In this document: positions 57,143-64,000 of the stretch, in pieces
Position numbering within the stretch: the first letter of the stretch is position 1
Layout of the letters: each line of letters begins with the position of its first letter
Assembly: GCA_003142855.1 (NCBI GenBank)
Contig: PLNW01000134.1
Location: forward strand, 1 to 64,000
Length of the DNA: 64,000 nucleotides
Direction: 5' to 3'
Source: Myxococcales bacterium
GTDB lineage: Bacteria > Myxococcota_A > Polyangia > Fen-1088
Notes under the pieces: model-generated
The model's input: only the letters and a program-made list of their open reading frames with translations
Told to the model about the DNA's origin: nothing
Database searches by the model: none
Position numbers and translations under genes: made by a program

Positions 57143-57874
57143 ATGACAAGTCCACGAACTTGGGGGGTTCTTGCGCTGCTGTTTGCTGCTACTGCCTGCT
57201 GGGCGCGGCCCGCTTGGGCCGACACGACCAGTGCGGCGGCGGCACGTGAGGTTCCGGCCGCAGCACCGGCGCCATCGCCAACCGGGGCGCCGCCGGAAAG
57301 CACGCCTACCGCTGCCGCTGCTGGCGACAGCGGGGGCTACACCGTTCGCTTGCGTGCACTCGAGCGCAACGTCAACGATCTCAAGGAACAGGTCTTCCGC
57401 ACCCGCGCGCGCCTCAACCTTCTGAAGGAAACGGTTCTGGGCGGCGTCATCGGGGCCTCCCGCTGTGTCATCAAGCACAAGAACGAAATGGGCGCATCGT
57501 TCCGCCTGATCAAGGCGGTCTATTCGCTGGACGGCGTGCAGATTTTCAACAAAGCCGATGATACCGGCCGCCTTTCCGAGATGACCGAGTTCGACATCTA
57601 TAATGGCGCCATCCAGCCCGGCAGCCACACCCTGTCCGTGCAGTTCGTCTACCAGGGCTATGGCTTCGGCGTGTTCAGCTACCTCAAGGGCTACAAGTTC
57701 AAGGCCAGTTCCAGTCACACCTTTGTGGCGGCCGATAACAAAGCCACCATCGTCCTCGTGGTGGGCTACGAGAAGGGCGGCATGGCGACCAACATGGAGG
57801 ACAAGCCCGCGGTCGATTTCCGAGTCAATCTGATCGCCCCTGAAGCCGGCGGTCCCTCTGCTCCTCAGAAGTGA
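57143..57874 (+). CDS. Exported coiled-coil/beta-domain protein of unknown function
   Basis: A 243-residue precursor; AGGAG precedes the ATG, while longer in-frame starts have no support. Signal peptide (VLALLFAATACWARPAWA), Pro/Ala-rich spacer (about 30-65), a short coiled coil (VRLRALERNVNDLKEQVFRT) and a C-terminal beta-rich domain of about 140 residues (KAVYSLDGVQIFNK, PGSHTLSVQFVYQGYGFGVF). No family firmly recognised; similar small exported proteins occur beside large TPR proteins in myxobacterial motility loci. Its stop is GTGA-linked to an in-frame start of the next gene. A periplasmic partner of the two TPR proteins is plausible. Confidence 0.75.
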   Translation: MTSPRTWGVLALLFAATACWARPAWADTTSAAAAREVPAAAPAPSPTGAPPESTPTAAAAGDSGGYTVRLRALERNVNDLKEQVFRTRARLNLLKETVLGGVIGASRCVIKHKNEMGASFRLIKAVYSLDGVQIFNKADDTGRLSEMTEFDIYNGAIQPGSHTLSVQFVYQGYGFGVFSYLKGYKFKASSSHTFVAADNKATIVLVVGYEKGGMATNMEDKPAVDFRVNLIAPEAGGPSAPQK

Positions 57875-57900
57875 AGCCAATATTCCCGGAGAACCCTCGG

Positions 57901-60273
57901 ATGCGGCATCCTCTATGGCTCGGGCCTCACGTCTCCCTTCTGGGGCGCTCTTTCCAGCGACCCCTGGCGAGAGCGGGCCGGCTGCATTCGGTGTGCGCGC
58001 TGGGCGCGGCCTTTCTGGCTCTGGGTCTTTCGGCCGCGCGCGTCCGGGCTGGTGAGCTGGAGGAGGCCAACGGTCGCCTGGTGGATCTGGAAGAGCGGGT
58101 GCGGGTTCTGTCCACGGGATTCCGCGACACACCGACGGTGGACGCGGCCGCGGCCGACCGGCGTGTGCTGGATGCGGAGTTGCTCTTCAATCTGAAAAAC
58201 TATCGCGAGGCCGCCACGCTCCTGCTCGATGTGGTCGACAAGTATCCCGATTCGCACGCTTACGACGACGCCGTCCTTCTGCTCGGTGAGTGTCTCTTTC
58301 AGGACAAGGATCTGAACTCGGCCCGGCGCTATTTTCGGCTCGCCATCCAGAAGCGCACGGGATCCCGCCAGGAACAGACCGCGCTGGAGCGGCTGATCGA
58401 GATCGCCCTTCACACCGGTGACATGGACGAGGTGGATGACTATCTGGCGCGCTTGCAGAACATGCCGGGCGCGTCCTTGCAGCCTTCGGTGCCTTACGTG
58501 CGCGGCAAGGCCGCTTTCTTTCGTGACCGTCTTGACGACGCACTGGCCGCCTTCCAGGCCATCCCCGCCAGTAGTCCTTACTACCTGCGGGCGCGCTATT
58601 TCTACGCAACCACTTGGGTCAAGAAGGGCGATCTGGCGTCGGGGCTCATCGCCTTCGACACGGTGGTGCGCGGTCAGGCCCAGTCCGACGCGGACAAGGA
58701 AGTTCAAGATCTGGCCCGCCTGGCCGTGGGCCGCTTGTGCTACCAGCGCGGCGAGTTCGACAAGGCTCGCGACGCGTATGCGGGCATCGCGCGCGAGTCC
58801 AAGTATTTCGAAGACGCCATGAATGAGCTGGCCTGGACCTCCATCAAGGCCAAGGACTACAAGGCGGCCTACCGCGCTCTCGATCTCATGCTGCTGCAAA
58901 GCCCGGACAGTCCCCAGGCGCCGGAATTGCGCTTGCTCATGGGCAACCTGCACGTACGCGTGGCGAACTTCGCGCTGGCCAACGAAGCCTTCTTGCAGGC
59001 CCGCGACCAGTTCGAGCCGATTCACCTGCAGCTCAGGGAGACGCAGAAGAAGGCGCAGGCGGACCCGAAGTACTTTGAAAACTTGCTCGGAAAGGGTCTG
59101 GAGAAATTCGACATCGCCGTGCTGGTGCCGGCCAGGGCGGTCAAGTGGGTCAAGGCCGAGCCCGAGGTGGCGCGGGTGCTGGCGCTCACCGAGGACGTGA
59201 GTGATCTGCAGCGCGGCCTGCAGGAGTCGCGCGAGACCCTGAACCGTCTGGAGCTGGCGGTGACTGGGCAGTTGCAGGTGGGAATCTTCCCCGATCTGGC
59301 CCAGGCGCGCACCAGCTCGAGCGAAGTGCTGAATCAGCTGGTGAGCATGCGCGAGCTGTTCGTGGGCAAGATGCGTTCCCTGATCTGGGACAAGCTCACG
59401 GCTGAGGAAAAGGCGCGCCTCGATCAGGTGGGCAAGGAACGGGCGGCGCTCGAGACCGAGCTCAAGGATCTGCCGCTTTCGGCCAACAAGCTCAAGGATC
59501 GGGAAAAGCAGGCCCGCCACGACCTGCAACAGCTGGATGCGCGTGCTTCAGAGTTCAACGTCGAGATTCAGGGGATGGATGCCGAGTTGGTGGCCATCGA
59601 GCAGTACTTCATCCGGTCCCGCTCCGATCAAAAGATCAAGCCCGAGGACCTGAACCAGCCGGTGGCCAGCCTGCGGCAGGTCATCGGTGAGCTGCGCGAG
59701 TCGAACGAGCGCGTGCGCAATGAGATCGCCGAGGTGGCGCGCGAGACCACGGTTGCGGCCGCCACAGGAGACAGCGATCGGAGCGCCATCGCGCTGCTCA
59801 TGGGGGTGATGAAGCGCGAGCGCGAGGTGTTCCAGGGGGCGCGCCTGCGGCTGTCCCCGAGCGAGCAAAACGACTTCGATGCCATCGCCAACATCCTGGC
59901 GCGGGCCGATGGCGTGCAGGCGAAACTGGCTGAGCTCGACAACCGAGTGGATGCAGCGGCGCAGAAGCGTATGGTTGAGCTCCAGCGCAAGCTCAGCGAG
60001 GAGAAGAAAGGCCTTGAAACCGCCAAAGACAAGCTGACGGGCATCCTCGGCGAATCGCAGAGCCTGGGTGGCGGCCTGGCCTACGGCATGCTGAGCAAGA
60101 TCGCCGATCGTTTCTACGACCTGGTGGTCCAGTCCGACGTGGGCCTGGTCGACGTGGCCTGGGGGCTCAAGGACGAGCGCACCAGCGCGGTGTCGAAGCT
60201 CATCAACCAGCAGAAAATGGAACTCAAGTCGGTCGAGGATGACTTTCGCTCCTTGCTGGAGGAGGAAAAGTGA
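57901..60273 (+). CDS. Large exported TPR/coiled-coil protein
   Basis: 790 residues from the ATG at 57901 (GGAGA 8 bases upstream); an in-frame GTG at 57871 overlaps the previous stop and would add 10. Signal peptide after a long basic leader (LGAAFLALGLSAARVRAG). At least five TPR-like helical hairpins over about 75-360 (ELLFNLKNYREAATLLLDVV, YQRGEFDKARDAYAGIA), then a long coiled-coil half (about 420-790; EKARLDQVGKERAALETEL, KLSEEKKGLETAKDKL). Such TPR-coil proteins act as periplasmic scaffolds; the layout recalls adventurous-gliding (Agl/Glt) TPR proteins, which is inference. The next gene overlaps its stop. Confidence 0.8.
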   Translation: MRHPLWLGPHVSLLGRSFQRPLARAGRLHSVCALGAAFLALGLSAARVRAGELEEANGRLVDLEERVRVLSTGFRDTPTVDAAAADRRVLDAELLFNLKNYREAATLLLDVVDKYPDSHAYDDAVLLLGECLFQDKDLNSARRYFRLAIQKRTGSRQEQTALERLIEIALHTGDMDEVDDYLARLQNMPGASLQPSVPYVRGKAAFFRDRLDDALAAFQAIPASSPYYLRARYFYATTWVKKGDLASGLIAFDTVVRGQAQSDADKEVQDLARLAVGRLCYQRGEFDKARDAYAGIARESKYFEDAMNELAWTSIKAKDYKAAYRALDLMLLQSPDSPQAPELRLLMGNLHVRVANFALANEAFLQARDQFEPIHLQLRETQKKAQADPKYFENLLGKGLEKFDIAVLVPARAVKWVKAEPEVARVLALTEDVSDLQRGLQESRETLNRLELAVTGQLQVGIFPDLAQARTSSSEVLNQLVSMRELFVGKMRSLIWDKLTAEEKARLDQVGKERAALETELKDLPLSANKLKDREKQARHDLQQLDARASEFNVEIQGMDAELVAIEQYFIRSRSDQKIKPEDLNQPVASLRQVIGELRESNERVRNEIAEVARETTVAAATGDSDRSAIALLMGVMKREREVFQGARLRLSPSEQNDFDAIANILARADGVQAKLAELDNRVDAAAQKRMVELQRKLSEEKKGLETAKDKLTGILGESQSLGGGLAYGMLSKIADRFYDLVVQSDVGLVDVAWGLKDERTSAVSKLINQQKMELKSVEDDFRSLLEEEK

Positions 60274-63200
60274 GGGGGGAGTTTGAAATGGGAACCCTGA
60301 GAGGGTTCCCAAACCCTCCCGCGATGGTCCGCGGCGAGCAAAGCTCGCCGGCTCCCCACGCGATTAGCTCTTCTCGGGCCCCGTGCCTGGTGGGCGCCGC
60401 GACCTTGCTCGCGCTGGCCCTGCTTGCTGGCGGCGCTCGGGCGGCAGGCAGGTCTTCCACACCAGCGCGCCCGGCGGTGTTGCCTGACCCGAAAGTCCTC
60501 GACGAGCTGGCGCAGGATATGACCCGCTTCGCCGAGGAGGTGAAGGGTTATCGCAGCTCAGCCAGCGGCATCATCAAGCGCACCTACGCCCAGAAGCTCG
60601 ACGCCATCCGGGCCAAGTACGAACCGCAGATTTCCGGCCACGAGAAAGAAGAGAAGCAGCGGCGCATGGATGCCATCGCCGTGCTCGAGGGATTCCTGCG
60701 CAAGTACCCCTCGGATCGCAAGTGGACGCCCGACGTGATGTTCCGCCTGGCCGAGCTCTACTATGAGAAAGCCGCGGACGAATTCCTGGCGGCCCAGGAA
60801 ATCTACCAAAAGGCGCTCGATTCGGACCATCCACCCACCACGCCCTCGCCCAAGCCTGACTACGCGGCCACGGTGAACTTGTATCGCCACCTGCTGGTGG
60901 AGTTCCCCAACTACCGGCTGCTCGACGCCACCTACTACCTGCTGGGTTTCTGCCTGGGTGAGATGGGGCAAGACGCGGAAGGCAAGCAGGCCCTGCTCGC
61001 CTTGGTGTGCAGCAACCGCTACCGCCCACTCGATCCGCCGCCTCCCCCGGCCCGGTCCACCGGCATGAACCGGGGTCCGCTGCCTGACGCCTATCAGGAC
61101 TGCACGCCCATCAAGAAGGACTCCAAGTTCCTGGCAGAAACGTGGACCCGCGTGGGTGAAATGCACTTCGACGCCGGCGAGTTGGCGCCGGCCATCTCGG
61201 CCTACAGCCGGGTGCTGGCCTTCAAGGACTCGCCTTACTACGACAAGGCCATCTACAAGTTGGCGTGGTCGTACTACCGCGACAACCGCTTCCCCGACGC
61301 CATCCGCGAGTTCGACAATCTGGTGAAGTGGGCCGACAGCAAGAAGGCCGCGGGCGACAAGTTCGGATCGGATCTGCGCCCCGAGGCTGTGCAGTACCTG
61401 GGCATCAGCTTCTCCGAGCCTGACTGGGACGGCGATACCCTGCCCGACAAGGAAACCGGCCTGGAGCGGGTGCAAGCCTTCTACCAGGGGCGCGAAAAGG
61501 AAACCCACGTCAAAGAGGTGTTCCAGCGCCTGGGCGACATGTACTTCGACATGACCAAGTACGACGAGGCCATCGCCGTGTACAAGGTCATCCTGCAAAA
61601 GTGGCCGTACTTTGCCGAGGCGCCCACCCTGCAAGAGAAGATCATCAAGGCCTACGAGCGCGCCCGCAACCTGGTCGCTGCGGCCAAGGAGCGCGAGGTT
61701 CTGGGTCGCACCTACAGCAAGGGCAGCGATTGGTACAAAGCCAACCACGACAACCCGGAGGCGCTCGCGGTGGCGGCGCAGCTCGCCGAGGACGCCCTGC
61801 TTTCGGCCGCCACCTCGGTGCACGCCGCGGCCCAGGCCTGCAAGGCCAAGAACCAGGGCGACAAGACCAAGCTTGAAGAATGTCTGCAGACCTATCGCAC
61901 GGCGGCCGAGCTGTACGAGAAGTACCTGACCGCCTACCCGACGTCGAAACGCACCTACGAGTTCAGCTACTTCTATGCCGATGCTCTGTACTACGGCGGC
62001 CAGGTGCCGGAATCGATCCCGGCCTACATCACCGTGCGCGATTCCAATCTGGACAACAAGTACCAGCAGGACGCCGCCCTGCAGATCATCAAGGCCTACG
62101 AAGAAATCATCGACAAGATGAAGGCGGCCCGCACCATCGAGGATCCGCCCATCCCCGACGAGAAGAACACCAAGCCGCCGGTGGTCCCGCTGGCCATGCA
62201 CGACCTGTACAAGAAGTACACGGCGGCGCTCGACTGGTACGTGGCCAATCTGCCCGACGACCGCACGCCCGATCTGCGCTACGCCTCGGCTGTGCTCATG
62301 CTCACCCATCGCCAGTGGCCCGAGGCGCGCGCTCGCCTGGGTGACATCGCCGATGCCTACTGTGGCAGCAAGCCCGAGATCGGGTTCAAGGCCTACGACG
62401 CCATCCTCACCACCTACTTCATCGACTTCAACATCGACAACGAAGAGGCCAAGGACTGCGCGCTGGGCCGCCTGCTGGAGGTCACCGACAAGTTCTCGCA
62501 ATCGGCCTGCAGCAAGTCGCCCCAGGCCAAGCCCTATCTGGCGCGCATCGCCGAGATCAAGGCCTCGGTCAAGTCGACCGTCATCAAGAAGCGCCTCGAC
62601 ATCGCCATCAAGAATGAAGAGAAGGGCACCGAGGAGAAGCTGGTCCAGTGCCGCGAGTTCGCGGGCGGCATCGCCATCGTGACCGGCGCAGCGGCACCCG
62701 CCGCCGCGGGCAGCAAGCCGGTGGCCGGCGGGCAGCCCGAGAAGCGCAGCAAGATCAGCACCGATCTCGACGAAGGTCTGGCCCTCGACCTGATGGACCT
62801 GATCGCCGCCAATCCCAAGGACCGGGACGCGCCCAGCAACCTCAACAACGCCTGCGTGATCTACGAGAAGATCTTCAAGTACGGCGAAGCCACCAAGTGC
62901 TACGAGCGACTGGCCAACGACTACCCGGACAATCCGCTGGCCAAGGACGCGGTGTGGAACGCGGCCCGCAACCAGTACCGCTTCTTCGAATTCGAAAAGG
63001 CGGTCAACGGCTACCTCAAGATCGCGACCGATCCCAAGTTCGCCAAGTTCGAGCACCGCCGCGAAGCCGTGGGCATCGCCGCGCAACTGCTCGACAATGA
63101 CCAGCAGTACCCGCGCGCCGCCGAGCTCTACCGCAAGTACGCGGAGAACATCGCGGACAAGCCGGGCGACTCGGCCCAAGCGTTTTCCTTTGGCTGCAAC

Positions 63201-63959
63201 GCCCTGGAGAAGAACAAAGAAACCGCCAAGGAGATAAGCTGCCTGCACGACCTGATTCACCGCTACGGCAAACAGGAGGCCGCGGGAGAATACGTGGTCT
63301 CCGCCTATCTGAAACTGGCCACCATCGCCGAGCAGGGCCGCGACAAGCGGGCCACCATGGCGGCGTACAAGCAAGTGCGCGAGGAGTTCATTGCCCGCCG
63401 GCTGCCGGCCGCCTCGCCCGCGGCCGCCGCAGCCGCCAAGGCGGATTTCCTCATCCTCGAGGAGAAATTCAAAGAATTCCAGGGCAAGTCCCTGCGCTTT
63501 ACCAGCGATCCCAAGCAGGTGCGCCGGGTGTTCGACACGTTCACCGCCGAGGCCAAGGACCTGCAGGACCAGTACGCCAAGATCTGGGAGTACAAGGACG
63601 CCACCTGGACGTTGGCTTCCTTCCTCCGCCGCGGCGACATTTTCTATGAGTTTGCCCAGAAGCTGATCAAGGCGGCCGACAACCCGCCCGACGAGGTGAA
63701 GCGACTCTCCAAGAAGGCGTGCGCGGTGGATCCTTCCCTGTGCGGCGTGGCCGAGACCGAGTACAAGGACGCCATCTTCCAGTTCGTGACGCCGGTGGAA
63801 GACGAGGCCAAGCGCCAGTGGAAATCCACGCTCGAGCGCGCGGTCAGCTTGGGCGTGACCAACGATTACGTGAAGAAGGCGCGGGAGAACCTGTCCAAGT
63901 ACCTGCCTGACGAGTTCCCCTTTGTCAAAGATGAACGCATCGGGATCGAATACCCATGA
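60270..63959 (+). CDS. Very large exported TPR protein with repeat-derived N-terminus
   Basis: A 1229-residue frame. GTG at 60270 overlaps the previous stop with GGAGGAGG 4 bases upstream; ATG at 60288, with GGGGGGAG upstream, is equally good. The first 25 codons after 60288 are the 76-bp two-hairpin element. A signal sequence follows (LVGAATLLALALLAGGARAAG), and because it contains no Met, translation must begin in or before the element. The remaining about 1150 residues are many TPR-like units (DVMFRLAELYYEKAADEFL, YYDKAIYKLAWSYYRDNRF, QRLGDMYFDMTKYDEAIAVYK), several with Asp/Tyr-rich turns. Size and content resemble AgmU/GltD of the gliding machinery; this is a guess from architecture. Confidence 0.8.
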   Translation: MRGEFEMGTLRGFPNPPAMVRGEQSSPAPHAISSSRAPCLVGAATLLALALLAGGARAAGRSSTPARPAVLPDPKVLDELAQDMTRFAEEVKGYRSSASGIIKRTYAQKLDAIRAKYEPQISGHEKEEKQRRMDAIAVLEGFLRKYPSDRKWTPDVMFRLAELYYEKAADEFLAAQEIYQKALDSDHPPTTPSPKPDYAATVNLYRHLLVEFPNYRLLDATYYLLGFCLGEMGQDAEGKQALLALVCSNRYRPLDPPPPPARSTGMNRGPLPDAYQDCTPIKKDSKFLAETWTRVGEMHFDAGELAPAISAYSRVLAFKDSPYYDKAIYKLAWSYYRDNRFPDAIREFDNLVKWADSKKAAGDKFGSDLRPEAVQYLGISFSEPDWDGDTLPDKETGLERVQAFYQGREKETHVKEVFQRLGDMYFDMTKYDEAIAVYKVILQKWPYFAEAPTLQEKIIKAYERARNLVAAAKEREVLGRTYSKGSDWYKANHDNPEALAVAAQLAEDALLSAATSVHAAAQACKAKNQGDKTKLEECLQTYRTAAELYEKYLTAYPTSKRTYEFSYFYADALYYGGQVPESIPAYITVRDSNLDNKYQQDAALQIIKAYEEIIDKMKAARTIEDPPIPDEKNTKPPVVPLAMHDLYKKYTAALDWYVANLPDDRTPDLRYASAVLMLTHRQWPEARARLGDIADAYCGSKPEIGFKAYDAILTTYFIDFNIDNEEAKDCALGRLLEVTDKFSQSACSKSPQAKPYLARIAEIKASVKSTVIKKRLDIAIKNEEKGTEEKLVQCREFAGGIAIVTGAAAPAAAGSKPVAGGQPEKRSKISTDLDEGLALDLMDLIAANPKDRDAPSNLNNACVIYEKIFKYGEATKCYERLANDYPDNPLAKDAVWNAARNQYRFFEFEKAVNGYLKIATDPKFAKFEHRREAVGIAAQLLDNDQQYPRAAELYRKYAENIADKPGDSAQAFSFGCNALEKNKETAKEISCLHDLIHRYGKQEAAGEYVVSAYLKLATIAEQGRDKRATMAAYKQVREEFIARRLPAASPAAAAAAKADFLILEEKFKEFQGKSLRFTSDPKQVRRVFDTFTAEAKDLQDQYAKIWEYKDATWTLASFLRRGDIFYEFAQKLIKAADNPPDEVKRLSKKACAVDPSLCGVAETEYKDAIFQFVTPVEDEAKRQWKSTLERAVSLGVTNDYVKKARENLSKYLPDEFPFVKDERIGIEYP
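60288..60363 (-). repeat. Two-hairpin dispersed element, copy B (inside a gene start)
   Basis: The reverse complement of copy A at 26221-26296, same 76-bp length, 67 positions identical. Nine differences: one in each loop, one outside the stems, and six forming three compensatory base-pair swaps in the first stem. Its first base on the plus strand is the A of an in-frame ATG of the large TPR gene. Confidence 0.92.
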
Positions 63960-64000
63960 CCATGCGAACGTCTCTTCTCAGCTTCTTCTTGGCGGCCGCG
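63956..64000 (+). CDS. Start of a further exported protein (3' end outside window)
   Basis: ATG at 63956 overlaps the stop of the large TPR gene (ATGA); a second ATG follows at 63962. The 15 visible residues (MTMRTSLLSFFLAAA) look like the start of a signal peptide. It is the fourth gene of the exported-protein operon. Nothing more can be said. Confidence 0.65.
   Translation, partial: MTMRTSLLSFFLAAA

Noticed and set aside
57913..59529. 538-codon frame antisense to the 790-residue TPR protein
   Set aside because: Shadow of a coding strand with signal peptide and TPR motifs.
60558..63374. 938-codon open frame opposite the large TPR gene
   Set aside because: Mirror of a GC-rich coding frame; composition is Gly/Val/Leu/Arg/His shadow-like, with no domain, signal or ribosome-binding site.

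Overview
The window is a high-GC chromosomal segment from a deltaproteobacterial lineage, most likely a member of the Myxococcota. Supporting signs are: a CdnL-type CarD protein; a pilB-pilT-pilC-pilS type IV pilus block in the myxobacterial order; a PilZ protein; a receiver/DUF4388/transmembrane/TPR regulator; a Gram-negative YidC with a periplasmic domain; and a closing operon of very large secreted TPR proteins like those near gliding-motility loci. There are no transposases, phage genes, CRISPR arrays or recognisable tRNA/rRNA genes.

Layout. 1-9.9 kb: a truncated OmpA/TSP3-type outer-membrane gene, a receiver/histidine-kinase pair, a GT117 (DUF2723) membrane protein, an HU-RRM-pseudouridine synthase run, a Cys-rich lipoprotein and a UbiD decarboxylase. 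9.9-14.4 kb: an FmdB-like zinc ribbon, a LysA-type decarboxylase, a PilZ protein and a HelD-like helicase. 14.5-21.7 kb: pilS, pilC, pilT, pilB and a Pro/Ala-rich membrane protein, all on the minus strand, without pilR or pilA. 22-27 kb: an RlmI-like methyltransferase, a small coiled-coil protein, thiE, uvrB and trmB.

26.9-36.7 kb is the replication-origin neighbourhood. rpmH-rnpA-yidD-yidC runs leftward and dnaA-dnaN-recF-gyrB runs rightward, with candidate oriC sequence around dnaA. Next come cdnL, an Arg/Lys-rich protein coupled to a KH-R3H (Jag-like) protein, a BioA-BioD fusion with bioF, and rsmG. A near-consensus parS site overlaps the end of rsmG, but parAB are not beside it.

42.6-57 kb: the DUF4388/TPR regulator, tsaD-rsmA-mutM, divergent proC and proBA, an isolated SctV/FlhA-family export gene, hisD, and rplU-rpmA-obgE. 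57-64 kb: a tightly coupled operon of exported proteins with coiled-coil and TPR features, running off the right edge.

The most unusual signal is a 76-bp two-hairpin element found twice. One copy fills the uvrB/trmB gap. The other lies in-frame at the start of the 1.2-kilo-residue TPR gene. The copies match at 67 of 76 positions, and six of the nine differences form three compensatory base-pair changes in the first stem. Other notable items are the BioA-BioD fusion (reverse of the eukaryotic order), parS without adjacent parAB, an orphan SctV, and a coupled basic protein/KH-R3H pair. All family assignments come from reading motifs; no database search was run.
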